From positions 2,123,452 through 2,187,451 of the forward strand of contig BCLD01000001.1 of the NCBI GenBank assembly GCA_001600875.1: a stretch of 64,000 nucleotides of DNA, read 5' to 3'. The notes under the pieces were generated by a model, which worked only from the letters and a program-made list of their open reading frames with translations, ran no database searches and was not told where the DNA came from. Shown in pieces: positions 22,930 to 35,205 of this stretch. The position numbers and the translations under genes are program-made. This stretch comes from Solicoccozyma terricola (Eukaryota > Basidiomycota > Tremellomycetes > Filobasidiales > Piskurozymaceae). Within the stretch, counting starts at the first letter, position 1, and each line of letters begins with the position of its first letter.

Positions 22930-23418
22930 CCCCCCCCCTTTTTTCTTAACGATATTTTTTGATGATTTGAAGATCGACTCATGTAATGCCAATTTTTGAT
23001 GAAACAAGTTCCATAAAGACATATTATCCCCATGACAAGCAAATGTTTTAAATGCATTTCCTTACGCATTGCTCCGGGGGCAGGGAGGGCAAGAAGCTGT
23101 ATTCGGAAACCCTACAGAAAGGCATTTCATGTGATAGCACGCAACGTTATCAGGCTTGAACCTTTGGCCTTCATCCTCCTTATTCTCGCTGATGATTATT
23201 CAGAGACAAATGCGTGCGTACCCGGGAAATATCTTGCATTGCATTTAACCAATGAATCACGTCAACATGTGAATCTCACTTGTAATCGATCATTCCTAAT
23301 GTATACAAAAAATGCACTCGGGGATCTTCTTCCCATTTGACGAAACCCCAAGTAACATCCCTAACAAACATTCTCATATCGTTGTCACATGACCCCCCCC
23401 CCCCCCCCCCCCAATCAA
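22930..23418. other. Intergenic region between the gap and the RPD3 3' end
   Basis: About 490 bp. It starts with a C run adjoining the gap and has another C tract at about 23393-23412, 3' of RPD3. One 102-codon open frame (23032-23340, plus strand) has no recognisable domain and no intron signals typical of its neighbours; I do not call it a gene. Confidence 0.5.
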
Positions 23419-26400
23419 TCACCTCCCTTCAGGTTGTCCACTTTGCTCGCCCGAACCACTTGTATTCGACGGTGGAAGATCGTCATCCATAGATACATTC
23501 GTCGGCATGATGGAGTGGCTTGAAAAGACTGGTTTGACAGGTTCTGATTCGGTTGATGGAACTGTCGCAGTCGTTTCCAACTGCAGCATCGTCTCTTGAG
23601 TTGAAAAGGATTGCAGTGGTGGATGTTCAGGTGCTGATGTTGTCGGCGGAACGACTTCCGTTCCATCATTCATCTCCACATCTACGCCATGTTCACTCCC
23701 GTTCCCGTTTCCGTTCCCGTTCCCTCCAATCTCCTGATCTATCCTCCCTGTTCTTATTCCCTCTTCGAGATCCGCTACCACGGCATCGACGTCTACGTCC
23801 ATAGCGTCTGCATCCAATTCATTGAAACCAGGAGCGGGAGCGGGAGCAGAATCGCCATTCGCTGGGGTGGCGGGGGAGGTTGCTTGAGCGTTGGTCGAGA
23901 TTGAAGCAGCGAGGTTTGCATTACTGTCGCTCGAGCCAACTATCGGATTTGAGGGCAAATTGGAAGGAAGAGTGACAGGCGTGTCCGTTGTTGTATTCGG
24001 CGGCGGAGGAGGAGGGAAGGTGGTCGAACCAAATGATGGAGCATGGATAGAAGGATTCGGTGTCTCACGTGGAGGAGATGTATTCGTTGATGTGGCCGCG
24101 GTTATTGGGGCAGTGGCTGGCGGAACCGTACTTGGAGAACCATTCGTTGTCGTCGTTGACACTGACGGAAGAGTCGAAGGCCCAGCAATCGCATTTTCCA
24201 CCCCACTTCCATTCGAATCCAGAGCTGACGTGGGGACAATCGCGCCTGTTGATACCACAGTCCCGCTCGGAGGAGGTTGCATTGTCTCTGCTGGAGCTGG
24301 ATTGACACTAATCAGCTGTGGAGCCGGTGTTGCGCTCGCAGAAGTCGACGCGGTTCCCCCGAAAGCAGGCGATCTCGTACGACTTCTAGTTCCCGTCGAC
24401 TGTCCTCCTAATCCACCCTGCGGTAAAACAGACGGTGGCGTACTCTTCCTTCCCCCTATTGAAGCAGCGCCGTTGACAGGCGTTCGCCGCCGTTTATTAC
24501 CTTCGCCCGCTGGACCGTGGGATTGTCGGTGTTTCCGGCCACCCATGCCCTCGTCCTCCGAGTCTGAGAGCTCGGTCTGGTGTTGGATGTGATTATCAAG
24601 GTATTTCCCTATAACACGGAGGGTCAATTCGCTGGAAAGATAGAAGATATAGGCGGAGACCTACTAGAAAGTCGTTCATCAGAGTTGGCCGAGTCCGTAT
24701 CGTCATCATCATCATCATGTGCCAATTTCGGAATCGCTTCAGGCAATTCGCAAATGTCAGCTTGCGTCGCCACCATATATCACGTCGAGCACCACCACAC
24801 TCACCGTGTCCCTGAACACCCGGAGCAGCGGTTTTATCCCTCAACTGATCAAATATCAAACTTTTGATTTTGTGCATAAACTCGGGCGTGTTCATGTCTT
24901 CCATGTTGTTGGCTCGAACGTCGAGCTGATAATCCGGACCAAAGTATTCGTAATACTCGTTTGAGGGGATTTCTAAATAGGCGCAGATACGTCATCAGGA
25001 GGCGGGATTGCAGATGGCGAAAACGCGAGACTCACCTTTACCAAGCTTTTGACCGGCTGCTAAGCCGGTTTCGTATGCCCAAGCTCGAGAGACTGCTTTG
25101 ATGGTATATCCACCACCACCGAGGAGCAGCAGCGGAAGGTTGAACTTCTTGACGTACTCGACGCAGCTCGCGTGGCCTGGTAGAATGTACGAAGGTAAGC
25201 CTGACGCCTGATAGCACAGATAGAATGCAAAGACTCGCCTTGCATCGACATGTTGAAGCATCCGATTTTGTCACCGGCAAGAGAGTCGGCACCACATTGT
25301 AGGACGATAGCTCCAGGTTGATACCATTCTACGCAACGACCGACAACCTGACGTGCAAATGCGAACCCGTCATCGGCCTGTTCTCTCACATGATACACAC
25401 ACACCACAGCAATGACTCACCGACTGGAAGATATCCTGATAACAATCATCTGTAACCCCATCCCTCAACGGAACATTTACCGCGTAACCTTTCCCCTTGC
25501 CAATCCCAATATCCCTGGATGCGCCCGTTCCAGGAAAGAACTCGCCATACTTGTGGAAACTGACGGTCATCACACGGTCGGTGGTGTAGAATGCTTCCTC
25601 GACACCATCACCGTGATGCACGTCTATATCTATATATAGAACCCGAGGGTGGTATCTGAGAGCAAGCGGCTATGGTTAATACTGGTTGATCTCGTGTTGA
25701 AATGGACCCTTGTGAGCGACTCACCGGAGAAGCTCCAAGATACCCAGAACGATGTCTAGAAGGAGAGATTTCACCATTGAGACGATGATCATCCCACGTC
25801 TCATGTCGTCGCTATCACTCACCATTCACATAGCAGAACCCACTAGCTTCGGCTTTCTTCGCATGATGCAATCCACCCGCCCAATTCACTGCAATATCAC
25901 ACTTGTCTCTTGAAAGACGAGCGGCTCCCTCTGTTGTGTATGAGACGAGGAAATTCCCCATCAGAATGTCTCGTCTCACCCGCGTGAATATTTCGTTGAC
26001 CGGCACTCACCCATAGACCCTCCAGCTGAGATTGAACAGTATTCGAAGAGACCGTCGAAGACAGGACAATCATCTCCGACGTTGTCTGTTTGGCCAGGCA
26101 TCAGGCCGCCGGAAACATTTTTTTCCCTTGATTGTACAGATATCCAGCTCACATTTCGATTGTTCCTTGATATACGTTTGAGCATTCTCCGGTGTGATCC
26201 TGTACAAGAAATCCACATATTCATCTGTATGGAACTGTGACATCTCCCTTTTCGTTGCCGGTTTTGCACGCTGCCCAGACAGACATCGTTCATGGTCAAT
26301 TGTAGATACTCGTCAGGAGCGTGAAAACATCACGTCACGCACAAAGATCTCCATCTTCTTGTAAAGGCCATAATTCATGACCAGAGAATGGGTCATCCTA

Positions 26401-26750
26401 ATTCGAGTGGGTTTCATCGGATGGCCTGTATGGAAAGACCGTCAGACAGATACAAGGCCTTAAAGGGGGCTACAGACACTCACCGGGTCCATAGTGGTAG
26501 TTCCCAATATCCGAATCGAAGAAATAACACTGGAAGAAGAGGGGGGGGGGGGGGGAAACGCAGGACGCGAAACAATCAGCTTTGGCTTTGAAACTCTCCC
26601 AATGAGATAGGCTAGAGATGCGATTGATTCGACCGCGGCTTATTCAAGCAGAATATGCTGTATGATATCACTCACCACTCTCTTGGTATTCTCACCAGTG
26701 ATCGGCTCCATCTCACCCTCGCCAGCCGGCACTGCCATGCTTGACGGCAT
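23419..26750 (-). CDS. RPD3: Class I histone deacetylase RPD3 with long C-terminal extension
   Basis: Joined exons: 26676..26750, 26484..26529, 26343..26425, 26153..26270, 26011..26085, 25823..25930, 25725..25755, 25421..25655, 25239..25347, 25036..25176, 24805..24972, 24665..24736, 23419..24608; 816 residues. The deacetylase domain (residues ~25-395) contains [11 protein letters not shown], the catalytic pair in GGLHHAKK, the zinc/charge-relay residues in [12 protein letters not shown], and LGGGGYT. RPD3 removes acetyl groups from histone tails in Sin3-type corepressor complexes. The ~400 residues after it are disordered and rich in S, T, P, A, N and acidic runs, about doubling the usual RPD3 length. 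The intron at 25177-25238 has a GC donor (GCGAGT). The exon 12 acceptor ends in AAG. Phase agrees at all junctions. Confidence 0.94.
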
Positions 26751-27140
26751 TGCTAGCTTTGGTTGGGTTGGAGTCTTGCTTCCGAGGCGATGCTGCTGTG
26801 GTGAGCGTGGAAGGAAGCCTGTACTACTGCTGTAGTTGGTACGCAGACGATTGCAGTTGAAGACGGGGGTTACTGTGAAGCAGGATATCGATGGTGTCGA
26901 GCGAGGATACCATTTGGTGGTTTGTTGGTTCGGGGATGACCCTTGACTGAATTATCGCGTGGCGAGCATCCGTGCGAAAGTCTCGGTGGCGAATCGATGG
27001 GATGGGAAGGGATGGGATGGGATGGGATGGGATGGGTAGATGAGATGAGGGATATCTCAATGAACACTGTGTGGTATATACTACAAACGTCCACACTTTG
27101 TTCTTGCTGTTCCTCGACACGGCTTGTTCATTCCTTCCCA
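26751..27140. other. Intergenic region RPD3 promoter / CON7 3' end
   Basis: About 390 bp. Holds a GGGAT pentamer array near 27009-27036. No gene is seen. Confidence 0.5.
27009..27036 (+). repeat. GATGG/GGGAT pentanucleotide array
   Basis: About five tandem copies of a five-base unit between RPD3 and CON7. Confidence 0.8.
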
Positions 27141-30100
27141 TCACCTTCTCATATATGCCTCATACTCCGCTCCATGTCCAATCGCATTGATAGCACCATT
27201 ATGCATCCCGTTCCAGCCTGCAGCTTGATCGTAACCAACTCCTACCCTTGATCCAGCATGGGGTGCAACATATCCTTCATGCATATTATATGCTCGCTTG
27301 TCATCGCTATCGTCCCGCCAATGTTCTTCCTCATCGAATGAATCATCGTCGTGAGAGCTGTGCGCTCCGGCGTCGCCTCCGCCGGCTTGGCTTGTGTTGC
27401 CTGGGTCACCACCGAAACCATCTTGATTCGAGTTTGTGACCGCTCCCATTCTCGCTCGAATAGTTTCCTCCTTCTTTCGCTTGCGCCATTCCTTGCGGAT
27501 TTCCTTGAATTCTGCGCGGAAGGCCAAAACCAAAAGGGGACATCAGCATTTGCATCTTCCCGTTGTTCAAGCCCTTCTACTATTGTATTGATACTCACCT
27601 TCCGGTCTTCTCTTCACTCCATGCTTCTGCATGCTGACATGCGCATTCAAATGGTTCAACGTTCCATAACTCTTCTCACAGCCCTCGAATCCACACAAGT
27701 ATAGCCTCTCAATCTGATCGAATTTCCTACGAGGTCGTTTTTTCGGAGCGGGGCCGATGTGGGATTGAAACGAATAAGCAGCGGTATTGGATCCTTGCTG
27801 AGCGGCTGAGGTGCCGACAGAGCCCCGACGATCGGCTGTAGACGGTCGACTGAGGTTTGGGTTGGTGTATGGTATTGTCAGAGGAACGTGCCCAGGTGGG
27901 TACGTTCCAAACGTGGAAGGTTGATCTCGCACATCGTCCGGATGTCGTGGTTCGTACGGATGACCAGGGTGATATCTCGCTGTAGCCGCCTCGTATCCAT
28001 TCAGAGTGACTGGTTTCTGAACCCCATCCACGGGTATTCTAGAATGTTCACCCGGAGGTGGTCGACCGTATGCTGCACTTGGATCGATCGTCTTTGAAGA
28101 TGATGCGGGCGCATATCGATCTTGCCATCCGTCGTCGACGAGTGGAGTCATTGTCATTCTAGGGTCGATGTAGCTCATGTTTCCTTGTGAGACTGGTCGT
28201 CGTTGTTGTGAGTGTCCTCCCGATGACGAGCGCAATGCTATTTGAGCTGGTGAGATACCACCATTTGGTCCATCGCTACTCCTCCGAAAACCCGATGAAG
28301 ACATGATACTCGACGCGGTCTGTGGTTGACGACTGTATTCCACGCTACCTCGACGTTGAGCTATGAGATGTCTAAGCTGGTTTGTATTAAGGTCGCCTAA
28401 ATCTTTATCACCTCGATGAGCAGCGAAAGCGGCTATCGCCAAAGCTTGTTGTTGACCTGGAGGCATCCTCCCCGGTGCATGACCTGGTGGTACACTCGGC
28501 CCGAGACCAAGCGTTTGATACAACGTAGCATGACTCGGTAAGCGCACATTGTGTTGATTGAACTTTGAGTGAGGTTCACTAGCTCGTCGTGCCGCTGCCG
28601 CGTTTGCGTTCGCATTCGCGTTTGCATTGGACCACGCCATCGACGACGTATCGAATGTCGATGTCGATTGATTCATAGGGATGCTATACGGATGAGCCAA
28701 GTGAGTGTGACTCTCGGTCATATCCATCTGATTCATTCCGAAATTGATGTTACTCGCATGCATCATCTGTCTATCAGGTGGAAGCTGTCCGAAATCGACA
28801 TTACCACCACCGATATTGCCTTGAACCGTAGTTTCGATGGCGAAAGGATCTTGAAACGTTGGACCACCTAGGATTGACATGCCATTGACGTCAACGGTAT
28901 GAGAAAAGACGTCTTTAAGATCATCATTATCATCGTTACCGCTCGCAGAAACGTGATTTGGATCTACGAAACCGCCATGAGATGATGTAGGTAGAGATTG
29001 CCAAGGATCGGTAGATTCTTGAAGCTGTTGTTGAGTTAACACTCCCGGTCTCATCGTCGTTTTGCTATTTGAACCCGAATACGTAGAAGACCCTTCACCG
29101 ACACCGAGACCAAGACCGACACCACCATTCCCACTAAACCCAAACCCTTCATATCCTCCTGCAAAAGTACGCAACATTATTCCTGCACTCGTTGCTGGTC
29201 TTCTACTATCGTCTATATTCGGTCGAACGAAATTCTGACTGATAGGTGGGAGAGCGGCACTTGCAGCGTCGAATTCGAATTGATCGGTTGGTAAACCAGT
29301 AAGAGGATCGAATGTTGTAGACGCCGACGGCGGCGACGACGAGGTGGTGGTGGTGTTGTTGTTGTTGTTGTTGTTGATAGATGTCATCGTCATCATCCCA
29401 TTATTCCCTCCTTGCATAGGGTAATATCCACCATTATTTTGAATATTATAATTCCCAAAACTCATTCCATTGAATGGTATTGATCCTGTTGAACCAATCA
29501 TACGACCACCTAATACTGGACCTGGTTGTTGAAATGTTGATGGTCCTGCTGCAGGATAAGAAACACGAGATGGTAGTTGATATCCAGGATTAGAATGAGG
29601 TATATGATTACCTGTAAAAGTGGTTGGTATCGACGCCGCCGCCGACGACGTTGACGATGACGATGTCTTTATGAAAGATTCAGTGGAATTATCCGATGTT
29701 CTAGGTCTTGATACCGGTGTATCAACACCTGTCCCTTGTTGTTCAATCCCACCGTATCCACTCATAACTGATGAAAAACTTCCACCGTTCGTTGAAGCTG
29801 CTGATGAATATGAACAAGTACTTTCTCTGATAATTGACCGATTAGGAGTTCCTCCTAAACTTCCTAACAAAGTAGGTAAATTCGGTGTTGTGAATCCTTT
29901 CTTCGTTGTCGTCGTTGTCGTTGTCGAATCTTGAATCTGTCCAGAAGTTTGTTGAAATGACGGAATATTATTTGATGATGATGGTGATGATGATGATGAT
30001 GTTGATTTCCCCCCAACAACAACAACAACAGGAGGACAAGTAACAGACTCTGAATCCGTTGTTATTATATATTGACCTCCTCCTTGTATCGTATCAGAAT

Positions 30101-30308
30101 ATGGAAATGTTGATTTCGGACTATCACCTTGTTCCTCGTATGGTATTTGTTTACAAGTCGTCAATGTAATCTTGTTGTTGTTGTTGTTGTAATTTTCTTC
30201 TTTGGTGTTATTTGAACAACAAGGTGGTGGTTTGATGGATGATATAGAAGATCCGGTTTCGTGGATTGGTGAAAGAGAGTAGTTTTGCGTGAATGGATAC
30301 GACGTCAT
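27141..30308 (-). CDS. CON7: CON7-like C2H2 zinc-finger transcription factor
   Basis: Joined exons: 27599..30308 and 27141..27511; 1026 residues. Almost all of the protein is low-complexity (Asn, Ser, Gly, Thr, Pro runs). Near residue 870 lies KKRPRRKFDQIERLYLC, then a single C2H2 finger C-x4-C-x12-H-x5-H with YGTLNHLNAHVSMQKHG, then across the intron EFKEIRKEWRKRKKEE. This finger plus the basic region matches the Con7 family, described in Magnaporthe as a regulator of conidium morphology and infection-related genes; finger spacing and the basic tail make the family call firm. Targets here are unknown. The C-terminal 120 residues contain an acidic patch (DDDSFDEEEHW). Nuclear location is inferred. 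Confidence 0.87.
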
Positions 30309-30674
30309 GCCGTCGGAGGGAGGGGGGAGGGGAGGGGGGATATGTCCAGCGTATGTGTGCTGATTATTATAGTTTCTATAAAGAGTTGGTAGGTGAATAA
30401 AAACAATCAGCGTTGGTTGAACGGATCGAACTTTGGAACAAGATCATCTTCCCCCCTCTTACCTTCTTTATTCAAACAAGAATCAAGATAGACGATTTTT
30501 TTTGGGTTATGATCTACAAACCCCGCGATCCGCAATGAGGTTCTCCTGGAGATTCCACTGAAGGTTGATTTTTGTCTTGTTTTTGTTCGGTTGGGGAAAT
30601 CGTTTGGCCTAAATCTGTTTACATTTGTGTTGGGATTCCGAGATTGGGAGATGAAAGGGCCAGTTTTCTGTAGA

Positions 30675-30708
<34 letters not shown>

Positions 30709-31812
30709 TGTGTGTGTGTGTGTGTTCGGTTGGACGATGATGTGGATGTGACGGGATAGGGCGCGAGGAAAGGTAAGAGGATCTATAATGGAATGTCAAT
30801 GGATGTGGGTATCAGATCAGTTATACAACGAAGCACCCCACCCGCCTATGACGATGACGATTTGGATGTCCGGGAAGGGGGTCACATGGTGGTGATTGAA
30901 CATGTCCGTATGATCGACCCATCCGTCGACCCCACCCTCATCCCTCGCCATCCCTCGCCATCACTCACACTCACATGGGGTGTTGAAACGAGCGGTCCCT
31001 GCGTGATGATCGACGGAGCGTGTATCGGGGGTTTAAGAGATCGAAGTGTGGCGCGGTGTGGTGCGTGGGGGATATGAAATACCCGGGCTTCCCTTCTCTT
31101 CCCGATCCTCGTTGGGTCCTGATCAGGTTGGATAGTATAGCAAGTCCTGCAATCTGATATCCGGGAAGGGGTGGTAGTGGTCCCCGGTCCCCTGTCCCCT
31201 GTCCCCTGTCCACTAGCGTGTCTGTGTCTCGTTGTCCCCCTGTTCTCAATTGAAGCTAGCTGGTGCCCATTGTCTAGCGTGCACACCGCGTACAGGGTTA
31301 TCCTCTGCTGTTCGCCAGTTCACCCGAACGCCAGGACCCACCCAGCCCCGCCCCCCGCCCTCGTCGCGTCATCCCCACCCGCCCGCCAACCTCCAAACGC
31401 GCAGGGCGTCACAAGAAGAAACAAAAAGAAACAAAGAAACAAACAGCGTCATCGACTTCATCTCACGTTTTGGCCGCCTTTTTTCATTGTTTCAATAGGT
31501 AACAAAATATCCCCTCCCCGGAGAACAATGGGACTTTTGGGGGTCTTTGGCTATTCATCACCGGGAGGGAAGTAGGTAACGAAAAAAGGAAAAGGAGAGG
31601 AAAAATCCAATCGATACAATATAATACAATAAAGAAGATCAAAATTTGATCAGGTCGGTGGGATACGTTAAACTTCGTATACAACCCGGAAAAGATATAG
31701 ACAAAAAAAAATGAAAAAAAAGATCGAAAACCCCGTTCACCCCCGTCTTCCCCGTGTTCCCCAACCCCCTCACCCTCGCCCTCCTCGCCTTTTCTTTTTC
31801 ATTTTCCTTTTC
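30309..31812. other. 1.5-kb intergenic region between CON7 and APS2
   Basis: Includes the CON7 promoter/5' UTR and the APS2 3' UTR. Repeats visible are GTGTCG hexamers (about 30675-30708), a TGTG run (30709-30725) and CCCTGTC units (about 31185-31211). No open frame here shows a protein signature. Confidence 0.5.
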
Positions 31813-33251
31813 TCACTCCAATTTCTCTAAATAATCCAATCTATCCAATACCACATTCTTACTCGTTTCTTCAATCTCACCCGCTAAGAAAACTTCATCA
31901 AGGATAGCGTATACCTAAATGCAGAAGAAAGAACCAAAAAAAAAAAAGAAAAAAATTAGTTAAAACGATCCCCGTACCACTACCACCACACTAATTGGTT
32001 AAGAGTTTTTGAGGCTTCTTTCCCCCCCGTTTTTTTCTGGCCTCACCTTGTAGAATGAGAATACGAGATCTAGTTCGCAGACGTTTTGGAAGAATGCGTC
32101 TGTTGTTTGAGAAAGATAGGTGTAGGTAGGTAGGTTTTAAAAAAAATGTGAAAAGAGAGAAAAGGGTGGTTGTTAGGAGGGGATGTTTTTGATTTAGATG
32201 TAGATGAAATATTCTTCTGGGGAAACATCTCGCACACGACGCTTTTCGATGGTTTAAACTATCTCAGGGGTTTTTTTAGGAACGTTTCATATCACCCACC
32301 CGCACACCGCGAGTGTAGTTGTGAGGTCGTTTCCAAGCCTCAGATCGACCGTGAGAGCGGCGCGACGGCGACGATACCCACTCCGCCTACTCGGATCAAG
32401 AAATCTAGTCGTGAGACCACAATCGTACGGTTTCCCAAACCACTTTTGGGTTTTTTCCCTTTATAAACCCCCCCCCCCCCCCCGGGGGAAACCAATACCT
32501 TTCAACAACCTATGTCAAGAGACAGAATAATCACACACACCCTGATCGCCCGAGTATAACGACGCTTTTAACATCCATTTCAATCTTTCTGGGTATTGTT
32601 CCGGACCTCCCCAAAACGATTTCCAACCATTCCAACCATTCGGAATAGATCCGCAATTCGATTTTGAACACCCTTCTTAGACAGACACCAACACTCACCC
32701 AACACCTCGACGAATAAATGTATCGCCTCTAGATACGCGAGTTCGTTATCGTTTGAATCGACACAAGCGCAGAAGAAAAGACCGGCGTATCGACGGTAGA
32801 TGATTTTATCGTTTCGGAACTGGAAAGAAGGGGGGGGGGGGGGGGGGGGGGGGGGGGGATTTGGGGAAAAGCCCGGGTTTAACAGTTAGCGTTTCGAAAA
32901 ACGGGTTCCTATAAAGGTCCATCTTCAAATCTCCCTTTTTCCTTCATCTGACTCACTTCGACGAAATTAGATTGATATTTCTGATCCCTCGGTGCGATTA
33001 ACCGATGTACTTCACCTCGTAACCGGACCTGAGATCATGCAATTTCTCCCCCATCAACCAACCAGCTCGATCATAAGTGTGGGGGAAAAACGTCGACACA
33101 CCTTCTCATCATCGTCGTATGGAGCATACCATTTAGATAGCCGGGTCTTGCCTTGTCGGTTCTGTGGGTGGTAATTAGGTTAGGAAAGGGTGTAGGGATT
33201 GAAAGGGTGAGAACCGAGTTCACTAACTTGTACTAGAATGAATTTGATCAT
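31813..33251 (-). CDS. APS2: AP-2 clathrin adaptor sigma subunit
   Basis: Joined exons: 33228..33251, 33102..33161, 32957..33028, 32699..32819, 32047..32099, 31813..31914; 143 residues, the usual length for a sigma chain. The sequence starts [20 protein letters not shown], continues with [19 protein letters not shown] and [20 protein letters not shown], and ends with [17 protein letters not shown] and [12 protein letters not shown]. It is the small chain of the plasma-membrane AP-2 complex that binds dileucine cargo signals during clathrin-mediated endocytosis. The fourth intron (32100-32698) is 599 nt, many times longer than others in the window, and contains a C/G homopolymer tract; no conserved coding sequence was found inside it. 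Confidence 0.94.
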
Positions 33252-33514
33252 GATTTCCCTCAAAGACTAGCCGTCAGAAACCTATCAGGCGTTTTTCTCT
33301 TGGATTTATTCGCTGTTCTCCTCGAGGGAAGTTGTCAGTTGGATAAGAGATGTCCAAGTGCGAAGGACAAGGGGAAGGAAACGGAGACACGCGAGCGAGA
33401 TTACGTAATCGCTGATTGAGCCACAAGCAAATGCAACCCCGGTCGGCCATCCATCAACCAATTCGCCATTCCACCATCCCACCATCCCACCTACACCTCC
33501 GTCCGCCCACCATT
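33252..33514. promoter_or_regulatory. Divergent promoter APS2 / MED4
   Basis: The 263 bp between the two start codons must serve both genes. A non-ATG open extension of the MED4 frame runs through part of it and is not taken as coding. Confidence 0.5.
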
Positions 33515-34453
33515 ATGGAAACCCCTCAACCCACTTCCACATCCCCTTCAATGCGAAACGAGCTCCTAGCCAACATCTCACGTCAAACAACCCTCACAAC
33601 CCAACTCTTCTCCATCCTCTCACAACAATCTACTCAACGGAATGCATCGTCCCCGTTACCCGAGGTATATGCATCGTTACAACAAGCAAGCGGGGAACAA
33701 GCGGAGTTGTTGGAGAAAGCTCGTGTGCATCAATGGAAATGGAGGAGAATAGAGGCGAAAAGGAGAAGATTGGATGAATTGGATGGTCAGGTTAGACGTG
33801 TTTTGGTTGGGTTACATGATGCAAAGAATGAATTGGAGATGATGGTTGATCAAGGGAAAAAAGTGATTGATTCTATTGATGCTGCTGAATCTGGTGAGGA
33901 CTGCTTGATGTTTTCAACTCCCCCTCCCACATGCACACACACACACACACACACACATTGAACTGATCCCTCCTTACCGACACACCCCTGCTAGCATCCT
34001 TGACATCATCTCAAATAATATCCTACGCACATCTTCTCGCTCCATATACATCACGCGGTCCTACCTGGCCCCCAACGCACGTCGGTGCTTTCGGAGAACG
34101 ATTCTTATACCCTAGATCAGATCAAATGAATCAAGGTAGATTAAGAGAAGTAGTTGTGGGTACGATTGGAGGAGTAGGTGAGGGTGGAAGAGTGGTCGAA
34201 GTTGATGGCAGGTTGGAGAAGGTGCCGCAAGGTGAGTGATTCTTAGAGGCGTGTTATTGTCATATTCAGGGATATTCGATTGATCCGGGGAATTGGTTTT
34301 CGATTTGTTATAGAGCAAAAACAACCCTCGTTCGTTCCCGGTCCACAACCACCAAAAGACAAACCACCACCTCGTCCTTTGGTTCCTACACCGGTATCTA
34401 CAGCGAGAGTGCCATTCAACTTGGATCTGGATAGCGATTCCGATTCTGATTGA
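33515..34453 (+). CDS. MED4: Mediator complex subunit 4
   Basis: Joined exons: 33515..33893, 33995..34231, 34314..34453; 251 residues. After a short Pro/Ser/Thr leader comes a coiled coil (EQAELLEKARVHQWKWRRIEAKRRRLDEL, then LVGLHDAKNELEMMVDQGKKVIDSI), and then the family signature SQIISYAHLLAPYTSRGPTWP. The tail is Pro-rich and ends DLDSDSDSD. MED4 belongs to the Mediator middle module, which links activators to RNA polymerase II. Start is the first ATG in the open frame; another in-frame ATG-like extension upstream begins at 33431 and cannot be excluded. The first intron contains a CA dinucleotide run (about 33932-33958). Confidence 0.87.
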
Positions 34454-34630
34454 TCAGATGGAGGAACCTCAATTACCCCGCTGGGAGTTCATACAGCGCA
34501 GTGTTCCCAAGGATGACGACATTTTAAATGGAAATGATTCGAATTCGTTTCACGTTGAAGAAAGTAGTCTCGATAGACAACCAAGGCTGTGATTCGGGAA
34601 CAAACTGGGATTTTGCCCAATGCCGATCCT

Positions 34631-34652
34631 CCTTCCTTCCTTCCTTCCTTCC
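34631..34652 (+). repeat. CCTT tetranucleotide array
   Basis: Tandem CCTT units between MED4 and the malic enzyme gene. Confidence 0.8.
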
Positions 34653-35010
34653 CTGTAACGCATCCTCGAGCGACAAACGTTTGGCACGATGGTCTGGACA
34701 CTGTTCAACATCTGCGATGGAGTGCCATATGTCATAACCGTAGTCTTATGTCGCTCGTCTTTGAACAGCTCGTTGTACCCGATATCATCCAGGATTTTCG
34801 TAATGCGCGGGTGATGTATCCCCGGCTTGGACGACATTGGAATCTCCTACAAACTTTGGGCAAAGAGGGAACGTTGTAGCAGTGACAAGTGGCAGTGTTG
34901 CTTGAGGTACACCGATGTCCCACTCCCGTAACCTCATTCCTGTTCTCCATAGCACTACCCTCTGCACTGCATCCCGCAAGCGCCGCATAGAATGCGTTTG
35001 CCCACTGTGA

Positions 35011-35016
35011 CACGTG
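35011..35016. promoter_or_regulatory. CACGTG E-box upstream of malic enzyme
   Basis: CACGTG within CTGTGACACGTGA, identical over 13 bases to the element upstream of FMP32. Confidence 0.5.
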
Positions 35017-35205
35017 ACTTTTAATTGCCCCGGCATCTATCGATAGACTCGGCCAGTTATTTCTTGCGTTGGAGTCAATCGGAGAAAGATCAGGTGGTGT
35101 AGGTGAGTGTGTGGGAGAGTGAGCGAGTACGAGGGAGAGTGGGGGTGGTTGGGGTGGATCGGGTGGCTTATACCTTCCTTTGCAATCGGACAGATCCTCG
35201 TAATC

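Larger units (their letters stand above)
34454..35205. other. Intergenic region MED4 / malic enzyme
   Basis: Contains a CCTT array and an E-box at 35011-35016 about 195 bp before the malic enzyme ATG. A minus-strand 95-codon ATG frame (34550-34837) has no recognisable domain, and ends in sequence derived from the CCTT repeat. Confidence 0.5.

Noticed and set aside
21893..23069. Open frames of 290-370 codons spanning the N run
   Set aside because: They exist only because N is translated without stops; the flanks are homopolymers.
23032..23340. 102-codon plus-strand ATG frame
   Set aside because: No domain, no homologue recognised, single exon beside a gap; coding potential not supported.
34550..34837. 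95-codon minus-strand ATG frame
   Set aside because: No recognisable motif and its end is translated CCTT repeat; could be part of an unseen gene but unsupported.
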